From assembly GCF_000024345.1 (NCBI RefSeq), contig NC_013729.1:4960001-5024000 (forward strand): DNA of 64,000 nucleotides, read 5' to 3'. A program made the translations under genes and the position numbers. The stretch's first letter is position 1. Each line of letters starts with the position of its first letter. Shown here piece by piece: positions 57,651-64,000 of the stretch. This DNA comes from Kribbella flavida DSM 17836 (GTDB lineage: Bacteria > Actinomycetota > Actinomycetes > Propionibacteriales > Kribbellaceae). The notes under the pieces are model-generated. The model did no database searches, was not told the origin of the DNA, and saw only the letters and a program-made list of their open reading frames with translations.

Positions 57651-58976
57651 ATGATTCTGATCGGTCGGAGCAGTTGGGTGCCACCCCGGCAATGGAAGCT
57701 CTGGTCGCTGCCGCCCGCGGCGTTGGGATATGTGATCGCGGTCGACCTGGTCGCGGTCCTGATCACCGTGCTCGCGGCCCGGTCGTCGCTGCTCGGCGGA
57801 CCGATCAGCGACGCCGAGTGGACCGCCTTCGCGGTGCTCGCCGTCGCCTCGACGCTGCACCTCGAATCCGCGCGCGGCATCGAGCGGCGCCGGGAACTGG
57901 CCGCCAACACCTCCCCGCACACGAACCTCAAGTGCCTCTGGGTCTTCGCCAGCCTGCTGCTGCTGCCGCTGTCGCTGGTGATCCCGCTGGTCGTCCTGGC
58001 GTACGTGTACTCGTGGTTCCGGGTCTACGGCCGCAAGATCGCGCACCGCAAGGTCTTCTCCACCGCGACCTACATCCTCGCCAGCGCCGCGGCCGCGGCC
58101 GTCCTGCGCGCCGGTGGACTGGTGTCGGAGCCGCGGCTGCCCACCGACTTCTGGTCGCTGCTGGTCGTGCTGGCCGCCGGTGCGACCTGGTGGCTGGTCA
58201 ACTACGCGCTGGTGATCGGCGCGATCCTGCTGTCCTCCCCGGATGCCACCGCCCGCGACGCGCTCGGTGAGCTGTCGCACCAGCTGGTCATCTGCGCGGG
58301 ACTGGGCCTGGGTATCGCCATCGCCGCGGTCCAGTCGTCGTACCCGTGGGTGGTTCCGGTCCTGATGGTGACCGTGCTCGCGCTGCACCGCGACCTGCTG
58401 CTGCCGCAGTACCAGCGGGCGGCGGGCGTCGACGTGAAGACCGGGCTGGCCACACCGTCGTACTGGGCCAACGCCGTACCGGCCGAGCTGGCGCGGGCGG
58501 AGTCCCTGCGCAGCAGCGTCGGGCTGCTGATGCTCGACCTGGACAAGTTCAAGGAGATCAACGACACCTACGGGCACCCAGCCGGTGACCGGGCACTGAA
58601 GGCCGTCGGTGAGAGCGTGCGCGCCGAGGTGCGCCAGGGTGACCTGGTTGCTCGCGTTGGTGGCGACGAACTGGCCGTGCTGCTGCCCGGTGCGTCCGAG
58701 AGCGAGGTGCTCGAGATCGCCGAGCGCATCCGTGACCGTCTCAGCACGCTGGCCGTGTCCGTCGACACCGCCGCCAACCGCACTGCCGTCATCAGCGGCG
58801 TACCGGCCTCGTTCGGTGCGGCTGTCTACCCGGATGTCGCCGGCACGATGGACCAGCTGGTGCTGGCCGCCGACAACGCGCTGCTGACCGCGAAGCGCGG
58901 TGGACGTAACCAGATCGTCTCCGCACGGCCCAACCCGCCGCTGGACCGTGCCGACCACCAGGTCGGCGACCACTGA
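57651..58976 (+). CDS. Membrane GGDEF-domain (diguanylate cyclase-like) protein
   Basis: A 441-residue protein. The first 250 residues hold about seven hydrophobic helices (VIAVDLVAVLITVLAA, VFASLLLLPLSLVIPLVV, LVICAGLGLGIAIAAV), a membrane sensor region. The C-terminal GGDEF domain (about 270-430) has DVKTGLATPSYW, LLMLDLDKFKEINDTYGHPAGD and the active-site loop RVGGDELAVLLPG, i.e. GGDEL instead of GGDEF. It may synthesise c-di-GMP, though the last motif position is changed. ATG 57648 or 57651 follow GAGG; GTG 57630 is less likely. It faces the NDWF peptide gene. Confidence 0.9.
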   Translation: MILIGRSSWVPPRQWKLWSLPPAALGYVIAVDLVAVLITVLAARSSLLGGPISDAEWTAFAVLAVASTLHLESARGIERRRELAANTSPHTNLKCLWVFASLLLLPLSLVIPLVVLAYVYSWFRVYGRKIAHRKVFSTATYILASAAAAAVLRAGGLVSEPRLPTDFWSLLVVLAAGATWWLVNYALVIGAILLSSPDATARDALGELSHQLVICAGLGLGIAIAAVQSSYPWVVPVLMVTVLALHRDLLLPQYQRAAGVDVKTGLATPSYWANAVPAELARAESLRSSVGLLMLDLDKFKEINDTYGHPAGDRALKAVGESVRAEVRQGDLVARVGGDELAVLLPGASESEVLEIAERIRDRLSTLAVSVDTAANRTAVISGVPASFGAAVYPDVAGTMDQLVLAADNALLTAKRGGRNQIVSARPNPPLDRADHQVGDH

Positions 58977-59070
58977 TCCGTTGCCGCATGCACCGGTCAG
59001 AGTGATGTCGCCGGCCGTCGCGGTACGACGTACGCCGGTACCCGCCGGCCGGAAGCGGGTCCCGGCCGGT

Positions 59071-59424
59071 TCAGGCGTGGTCGCCGTCGAGGAGCTTGTG
59101 CAACTCCGCGACGGCCTTGGTGATGTCGTCGTAGTCCTGCTGGGCCGCCCGTGACTCGGCGCTGATCACTCCGCAGCGGTGCAGCCGGCGGAAGTCGCCG
59201 TACGGGAACTTGTGGCGGCCCTTGGTCTCTTCGCTCTTCTCGGTGTCGATCCCGAGGTACCACCGGCCGTAGTCGTCCCAGCCGTGCTTGTCCAGGTAGT
59301 CGTTCTCCTGGTCCGCGGTCGGGGCGTGCTCGCTCCAGTCGTCCCGCTCGTCGCGCTTGGTCTGGCCCTGCTTCACCAGGTGCTTGGCGTGCTCGAATGC
59401 TCGCTGGTTCAGTTTGACGGTCAT
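59071..59424 (-). CDS. Conserved hypothetical
   Basis: A 117-residue soluble, His/Asp-rich protein: MTVKLNQRAFEHAKHLVKQG, DDWSEHAPTADQENDYLDKHG, YGRWYLGIDTE, KGRHKFPYGDFRRLHRCGV and AAQQDYDDITKAVAELHKLL. The pattern (WSEHxP, GRxKFPYGDF-x-RVHRCGV) belongs to a widespread bacterial family of unknown function. AGGAGG six bases upstream supports ATG 59424. It sits alone between two unrelated genes. Confidence 0.85.
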   Translation of the reverse strand: MTVKLNQRAFEHAKHLVKQGQTKRDERDDWSEHAPTADQENDYLDKHGWDDYGRWYLGIDTEKSEETKGRHKFPYGDFRRLHRCGVISAESRAAQQDYDDITKAVAELHKLLDGDHA

Positions 59425-59452
59425 CACGATCCTCCTCCGAACCCTTCGCTGA

Positions 59453-59480
59453 CCACCCGGTGCCCGGAGGCACCGGGTGG
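59453..59480 (-). terminator. Hairpin terminator of the quinone-oxidoreductase-like gene
   Basis: CCACCCGGTGCC-CGGA-GGCACCGGGTGG, a perfect 12-bp stem with a 4-base loop starting 14 bases past the minus-strand stop at 59494, and just upstream of the next gene's ATG. Its position suits termination of the dehydrogenase transcript. Confidence 0.75.
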
Positions 59481-59493
59481 CTAACCGACGGGG

Positions 59494-60468
59494 TCACTGG
59501 ATCCGGATCAGCGCCTTGCCCACCAGTTGGCGGCCGGTCATCGCGCGGTGCGCGTCGGCCAGCTGATCGAGCGGGAACACCCGGTCGATCACCGGGGCCA
59601 CGTCGCCGCGTGCTGCCCGGTCGAGGACCTGGGCGGTGGTGACGGTCGTCGAGGTGGTGTCGGCGCGGAGGTCCACGATGCCCTTGACGGTGATGCCACG
59701 CCGCTCAGCCTCCGCCTCGTCGTAGGGCGCGAACCCGCCACTCGCCGCTCCGTGCGCGGAGAACCAGCCGCCGTCGGCGACGATCTCGAACGCCGTTGCG
59801 CCGAGCGCTCCCCCGGCCCCCTCGAACACGACGTCGGGTCCGTGCCCGTCGGTTGCTTCCAGCACCTGCTTGTCCCAGCCCGGCTCGGCGTAGTCGACCA
59901 CCACGTCGGCGCCCTGAGCCTTCACCAGGTCGAGCTTGGCGCGGCCGCGGGCGGCGCCGATGACCTGCGCGCCGGCCCGGTGAGCGAGCTGGACCAGCAA
60001 GACGCCCATCCCGCCGGCTGCCGCGGTCACCAGCACCTTGCGGCCGGCCAGGGCGGGGACGAGCTCCTCCAGCATGAGCGCGGTGATTCCGTCGCCCGCC
60101 ACAGCGACGGCCGTCTCCAGCGCGAGCCCGGCGGGCAGTTCTTGCAGGTTTTCGGCCGGCGCGACAACCTGCTCGGCGTGGGCACCGAAGGATGCTGTCC
60201 GGCCGACGACGGTCTTGCCGATCCAGTCCGCACCGACTCCCTCGCCCACGGCACGCACGACGCCGCCGAAGGAGTTGCCGGGCACGTACGGCGGGGTGAC
60301 GTCGAAGAAGCCGCCGTGCGCGCCCTCACGGATCGCGGTCTCGACGAAGATCAGATCGGTCAGCTCGACGTCGATCAGCGCCTCCCCTGCACCGGGCGCG
60401 GGGGCCGGCAGGTCCTGGATCTCGATGACCTCGGGGCCGCCGAAGCGGGTCACTACTGCTGCACGCAT
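59494..60468 (-). CDS. Quinone-oxidoreductase-like zinc-free alcohol dehydrogenase family protein
   Basis: A 324-residue MDR (medium-chain) enzyme. It starts MRAAVVTRFGGPEVIEIQD, a typical quinone reductase N-terminus; YVPGNSFGGVVRAVGEGV is the substrate region, VLVTAAAGGMGVLLVQLAHRAG the NADP-binding loop, and RGITVKGIVDLRAD is in the C-terminal part. The usual zinc-site Cys/His residues of alcohol dehydrogenases are absent, as in NADPH:quinone reductases. ATG 60468 has GGAG nine bases ahead. A strong hairpin follows the stop. Confidence 0.92.
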   Translation of the reverse strand: MRAAVVTRFGGPEVIEIQDLPAPAPGAGEALIDVELTDLIFVETAIREGAHGGFFDVTPPYVPGNSFGGVVRAVGEGVGADWIGKTVVGRTASFGAHAEQVVAPAENLQELPAGLALETAVAVAGDGITALMLEELVPALAGRKVLVTAAAGGMGVLLVQLAHRAGAQVIGAARGRAKLDLVKAQGADVVVDYAEPGWDKQVLEATDGHGPDVVFEGAGGALGATAFEIVADGGWFSAHGAASGGFAPYDEAEAERRGITVKGIVDLRADTTSTTVTTAQVLDRAARGDVAPVIDRVFPLDQLADAHRAMTGRQLVGKALIRIQ

Positions 60469-60584
60469 GGATTGTCGCTCCAAAGGTTGTCACTGTCGGC
60501 TTGCAGGAGCCAGGCTGCAACCTGAACTTGCGTTGAGGTCAAGCTCAGCGCGGTTTGTCGGCGCGGGCGCGTACGCTGCGGTGG

Positions 60585-63533
60585 GTGGTCGAGGTGGTCT
60601 TCCTTCCCGCCGACCCGCCGCGCGCGGGCCGGTTGGCGCTGTACGGCGAAGGCCCCGCGACCTCGCTGGGAGTGGACGGCCGGGTCGAGCTCGTTCAGCC
60701 GCGCGGCGAGCGGGTGCGGCGAGTGCTGGTCCCGGCGCGGCTGCTGAGCATCACGGAGGCGGTCGAGTACTTGACGCGCGCCGACGACGAGTACGGCGTG
60801 CCGCGGTCGCCCCAGGAGCAAGGCGCAGGGCAGTCGGTCAGCCGGCGAGCTTGGGTGGCGGCGGCGTGGGCCGGGCTCGGGCTGGTCGGGCGAGGGCGGG
60901 TCGTCCCGGAGGTGAGCCCGACCGGATTCGGGGCGTGGCGGGTGGCGCCGCTGGATCCGGGCGATCGCGGGTGGCTGAAGAAGCTGGCAGACGCGATGCC
61001 GCCGTACGGGCATGCGGTGGCGGTCGAGGGTTCCCGGCCGCTGCGGCTGGTCGTGCCGGAGGACCTCGTGCGGGCGTTCTGGGACGCGCTGGCCGACACC
61101 TTGGTGCGTACGCCGGCCGCTGGGGTCGCAGTACGAGCTGGTGCCGCGGCCTTCGCGGAGTTGGAGCCGACGAAGCCGACGGGGCCGACCGATTGGCTGA
61201 GTGAGACGGCGCGGGCTGAGGAGGCCGGGGCGCGCCTGGTGCTCCGCATCGAACCGCCGCCCGACGAGTTGACCCAGCACACGCAGGACGCGGAGCACAC
61301 GCAGGGCGCGGCGCACCCGCGGACCGCGCCCGCTGCGGAGAGCGATGAGCGAGCGGACGCCGAGGGTCCCCCCGCCGAGTTCCGGGCTGTGCTGCAGCTG
61401 CGCAGTGGGGTGGATCCCAGCCTGCTGGTCGACGTCGCTGACGTGTGGAGTGCGCCGCCTGCTGTCCTGGCTGCGCTCGGCGAGCGAGCGGAGACCGATC
61501 TGCTGCTGGCGTTGCGGCGCGGAGCCAGGGTGTGGCCGCCGTTGGGCACTGCGCTGGCGGATGCGGCTCCGGCGGAGATCCCGGTGGATGACGCGGCGCT
61601 GGACGAGTTGGCGGCGGACAGTACGGCGCTGGACGGCGCGGGCATCGAGGTGTTGTGGCCCGCTGAGCTCTTCGCCGGTGAGCTGGCGATCCGCGGGTCC
61701 GTGCAGGCCACGCCGACACCGGGCGCGGTCACCGGGCCGGACTTCTCCCTGCACGACCTGCTGGCGTTCAAGTGGCGGCCGACGCTCGACGGGTCGGAGC
61801 TGACCGAGCAGGAGATCTCCGCGCTGGCTGAGGCGAAGCGGCCGATGATTCGGATGCGCGGACGCTGGGTCCGGATCGACCAGGACCTCGTGCGCAAGCT
61901 GCGGCGCGGCGGGACGCGCCGGCTGACCGGCTCCGAGGCGCTCGCCGCGGCACTGACCGGCAGCATCGAGGTGGATGGAGAGCTCGTCCCGTTCGACGCC
62001 GGCGGCTCCCTGCAGACCATGCTCGACCGGCTGCGGACCGCCGAGGACCCGGAGCCGTTCGTCGAGCCGGCCGGGTTGCGGGCCACCCTGCGCGACTACC
62101 AGCGACGCGGCGTCGCCTGGATGGCGCAGCTGGCCGAGCTCGGACTGGGCGGCTGCCTCGCCGACGACATGGGCCTGGGCAAGACCATCCAGGTGATCGC
62201 GCTGCACCTCCACCTCGCCGGTCGCCGCCGTGGGCCGACGCTGGTGGTTTGCCCGTCGACACTGCTCGGGACATGGGAGCGCGAGCTGGAGCGGTTCGCC
62301 CCCGAGGTCGCCGTCCGCCGGTACCACGGAGCCGGCCGGTCGCTGAGCGATCTGGGTGACGACGAGGTCGTGCTCACGACGTACGGCGTGGTTCGGCAGG
62401 ACCACCGGGTGCTCGGCGAGATCCGCTGGGGCCTGGTGGTCGCGGACGAGGCGCAGCACGCGAAGAACCCGCTGTCCCGGACCGCGCGGGCCCTCCGGAC
62501 GTTGCCAGGCGCAACGAGACTGGCGCTGACCGGTACGCCGGTGGAGAACCGGCTCTCCGAGCTCTGGTCGATCCTCGACTGGTCCGCGCCGGGGCTGCTC
62601 GGCACGCTCGACCGGTTCCGCCACGACATCGCCGTACCGGTCGAGCGGTACCACGACGACGAGGCGACCGCGCGGCTGGCGCGGGTCACCCGGCCGTTCC
62701 TGCTCCGCCGCCGCAAGACCGATCCGGGCATCGCGCCGGAGCTGCCGCGCAAGACCGAGCACGACGTCGTCGTACCGCTGACGGCCGAGCAGGCGACGCT
62801 CTACCAGGCGGTCGCGCGGGAGACGCTGGCCAAGATCGAGCAGGCGCAGGGGATCGAGCGGCGCGGGCTCGTACTGAGTCTGCTGACGCAGCTCAAGCAG
62901 GTCTGCAACCATCCGGCGCAGTTCCTGCACGAGCCGGGTCCGCTCCCCCGCCGGTCCGGGAAGCTGGCGGCGCTCGACGAGCTGCTCGACGTGATCCTGG
63001 CCGAAGGCGAGTCGGTGCTGATCTTCAGCCAGTACGTCGAGATGGGCCGGCTGATCGAAGCACATCTCGCGGCACGCCAGATCGGCGCACTGTTCCTGCA
63101 CGGCGGGGTCGGAGTGCGCCGGCGACAGCAGATGGTGGAGCAGTTCCAGGCAGGTGAGTCCCAGGTGTTCCTGCTCTCGCTGAAGGCTGGTGGAGTCGGG
63201 CTGACGCTGACGAAGGCGACGCATGTCGTGCACTACGACCGCTGGTGGAACCCAGCGGTCGAGGACCAGGCAACGGACCGCGCGTACCGAATCGGGCAGG
63301 ACCGGCCGGTGCAGGTGCACCGACTGGTGACCGAGCACACACTGGAGGATCGGATCGCGACAGTGATCGCCGCCAAGCGTGAGCTGGCCGACGCGGTGAT
63401 CGGCTCCGGCGAGGCGTGGCTCAGCGAGCTGTCCGACACAGAGCTGACTGAGCTGGTCGAGCTGTCCACCACTCCACCGAAGTCAGGCGCCGCGAGCGCG
63501 TACAACCCTTCAGCTGTTGGGAAAACTCCCTGA
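60585..63533 (+). CDS. SNF2-family helicase
   Basis: A 982-residue (992 if TTG 60555 is used) DNA translocase. The N-terminal 500 residues hold SNF2-associated helical/bacterial domains (LARRGGTR, FVEPAGLRATLRDYQRRGVAW with the Q motif). Helicase motifs are DDMGLGKTIQVIAL (Walker A), VVCPSTLLGTW, LVVADEAQHAKNPL (DEAQ) and LTGTPVENRLSELWSILDW; the C-terminal lobe has FLHGGVGVRRRQQ, LLSLKAGGVGLTLTKATHVVHYDRWWNPAVEDQATDRAYRIGQ in its motifs IV-VI. It remodels protein-DNA complexes. Start is uncertain, lacking a ribosome site. The SWIM gene overlaps its stop as TGATG, a standard bacterial pair. Confidence 0.93.
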   Translation: MVEVVFLPADPPRAGRLALYGEGPATSLGVDGRVELVQPRGERVRRVLVPARLLSITEAVEYLTRADDEYGVPRSPQEQGAGQSVSRRAWVAAAWAGLGLVGRGRVVPEVSPTGFGAWRVAPLDPGDRGWLKKLADAMPPYGHAVAVEGSRPLRLVVPEDLVRAFWDALADTLVRTPAAGVAVRAGAAAFAELEPTKPTGPTDWLSETARAEEAGARLVLRIEPPPDELTQHTQDAEHTQGAAHPRTAPAAESDERADAEGPPAEFRAVLQLRSGVDPSLLVDVADVWSAPPAVLAALGERAETDLLLALRRGARVWPPLGTALADAAPAEIPVDDAALDELAADSTALDGAGIEVLWPAELFAGELAIRGSVQATPTPGAVTGPDFSLHDLLAFKWRPTLDGSELTEQEISALAEAKRPMIRMRGRWVRIDQDLVRKLRRGGTRRLTGSEALAAALTGSIEVDGELVPFDAGGSLQTMLDRLRTAEDPEPFVEPAGLRATLRDYQRRGVAWMAQLAELGLGGCLADDMGLGKTIQVIALHLHLAGRRRGPTLVVCPSTLLGTWERELERFAPEVAVRRYHGAGRSLSDLGDDEVVLTTYGVVRQDHRVLGEIRWGLVVADEAQHAKNPLSRTARALRTLPGATRLALTGTPVENRLSELWSILDWSAPGLLGTLDRFRHDIAVPVERYHDDEATARLARVTRPFLLRRRKTDPGIAPELPRKTEHDVVVPLTAEQATLYQAVARETLAKIEQAQGIERRGLVLSLLTQLKQVCNHPAQFLHEPGPLPRRSGKLAALDELLDVILAEGESVLIFSQYVEMGRLIEAHLAARQIGALFLHGGVGVRRRQQMVEQFQAGESQVFLLSLKAGGVGLTLTKATHVVHYDRWWNPAVEDQATDRAYRIGQDRPVQVHRLVTEHTLEDRIATVIAAKRELADAVIGSGEAWLSELSDTELTELVELSTTPPKSGAASAYNPSAVGKTP

Positions 63534-64000
63534 TGAGCCCGGACGATCGACCAGTGCCGGACGTCCCCGACCGTACGCCGTGGCGAGGGTGGCGGGGATC
63601 CGGAGAGAACGCGGGGTTGCCCGCGGCCAAGGGTGCCGGCAGCCGGCGGCCGTTCGGGGCGACCTGGTGGGGCAAGGCCTGGCTGGAGGCGTTGGAGCAG
63701 CGGGCGCGGCTGGACCCGAATCGGTTAGGACGCGGCCGATCGTACGCGCGGCGCGGCAGCGTGCTGGAGCTGACGGTGGACCCGGGGGTGGTCCGGGCGG
63801 AGGTGCAGGGCAGCCGCGTCACGCCGTACGGGGTGACGGTGAAGATCCGGGCGTTCTCGGACGCCGAGTGGGACGCCGTGCTCGACGTGGTGTCGGCGCA
63901 GATCGGGCGGGTGGCGGCGCTGCTGGACGGGGAGTTGCCGCCGGAACTGGTCGAGGACGTGCAGGCGGCGGGGTTGGAGCTGCTGCCGACGGCCGGTGAG
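63533..64000 (+). CDS. SWIM zinc-finger family protein, N-terminal part
   Basis: Starts at ATG 63533, overlapping the SNF2 stop, and runs off the right edge; 156 codons are in view. The translated part has FGATWWGKAWLEALEQRARL, RGRSYARRGSVLEL, VTPYGVTVKI and GRVAALLDGELPPEL, the conserved N-terminal region of SWIM zinc-finger proteins encoded beside SNF2 helicases in actinobacteria. The CxCxnCxH SWIM motif itself lies beyond the window. Confidence 0.88.
   Translation, partial: MSPDDRPVPDVPDRTPWRGWRGSGENAGLPAAKGAGSRRPFGATWWGKAWLEALEQRARLDPNRLGRGRSYARRGSVLELTVDPGVVRAEVQGSRVTPYGVTVKIRAFSDAEWDAVLDVVSAQIGRVAALLDGELPPELVEDVQAAGLELLPTAGE

Noticed and set aside
60453..63338. 961-codon minus-strand frame over the SNF2 gene
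   Set aside because: Antisense shadow; the + strand shows complete helicase motifs.
1..64000. tRNA, rRNA, integrase or transposase genes
   Set aside because: None seen; no T-loop plus CCA-type pattern or recombinase motif was noticed, though a covariance search was not possible.

Overview
The window is high-GC DNA with dense GTACG/CGTACG words, tightly packed operons with ATGA/TGATG junctions and typical actinobacterial families (SARP/AfsR regulator, WYL regulators, STP-rich lipoproteins, SNF2+SWIM pair). It is a chromosome segment of a soil-type actinobacterium; Kribbella or another Nocardioidaceae member is my guess from style, not a proven assignment. About 50 protein genes are supported. 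I saw no rRNA, tRNA, CRISPR array, transposase or integrase.

Layout. 0-6 kb: the 3' end of a UvrD/AddA-type helicase-nuclease, a 12-copy 30-bp tandem repeat, a LysE exporter, a 1.4-kb repeat-rich stretch with a near-perfect 26-bp hairpin, a P-loop kinase-like gene and a conserved hypothetical. 6-13.4 kb: a luciferase-like/hemerythrin fusion facing a MarR regulator across two operator copies, then a large AfsR-type regulator facing an FMN reductase, a DHFR-like protein and a methyltransferase. 13.4-24.2 kb: a sugar or sugar-acid catabolic locus made of a GntR regulator, a D-2-hydroxyacid dehydrogenase, a family-1 ABC importer (two permeases and a Tat lipoprotein), two glycosidase-like GHL6/GH42-type proteins, a tartronate-semialdehyde-reductase-like enzyme and a divergent hydroxypyruvate-isomerase-like enzyme. 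Two promoters in this locus share a 23-bp GntR-like operator.

24.2-34.2 kb: DUF805 protein, alpha/beta-hydrolase lipoprotein, WYL regulator facing an epoxide hydrolase, a toxin-antitoxin-like pair, SDR, second WYL regulator, a lower-GC gene for an SRA-like/PD-(D/E)XK nuclease (probable modification-dependent restriction enzyme), and an aldo/keto reductase. 34.2-37.3 kb: gene-poor, repeat-rich DNA (8-bp, about 200-bp and 16-bp tandem repeats) around a LysR gene, plus a possible elongation-factor-G remnant. 37.3-41.3 kb: hypothetical, VOC protein, L,D-transpeptidase lipoprotein, and an ImmA/IrrE-XRE protein coupled to a hypothetical.

41.3-50.7 kb: one eight-gene minus-strand operon, beginning with a Dpp/Opp-type ABC importer (binding protein, two permeases, two ATPases) and followed by aldehyde dehydrogenase, SDR and amidase; it looks like uptake and breakdown of an amide or peptide-like compound. 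50.8-57.3 kb: AbiEi/DUF559 fusion, a hypothetical, a large RING-finger/TerD-like protein and an MFS transporter. 57.3-64 kb: a 62-residue peptide made almost wholly of GNDWF heptad repeats, divergent from a membrane GGDEF protein; then a conserved hypothetical, a quinone-oxidoreductase-like enzyme, and the SNF2 helicase/SWIM pair running off the end.

The standouts are the NDWF-repeat peptide (candidate RiPP-like precursor or secreted repeat peptide), the RING-TerD protein, the SRA/PD-(D/E)XK nuclease, the shared operator of the sugar locus, and the unusual number of tandem-repeat expansions, both intergenic and in-frame within genes.
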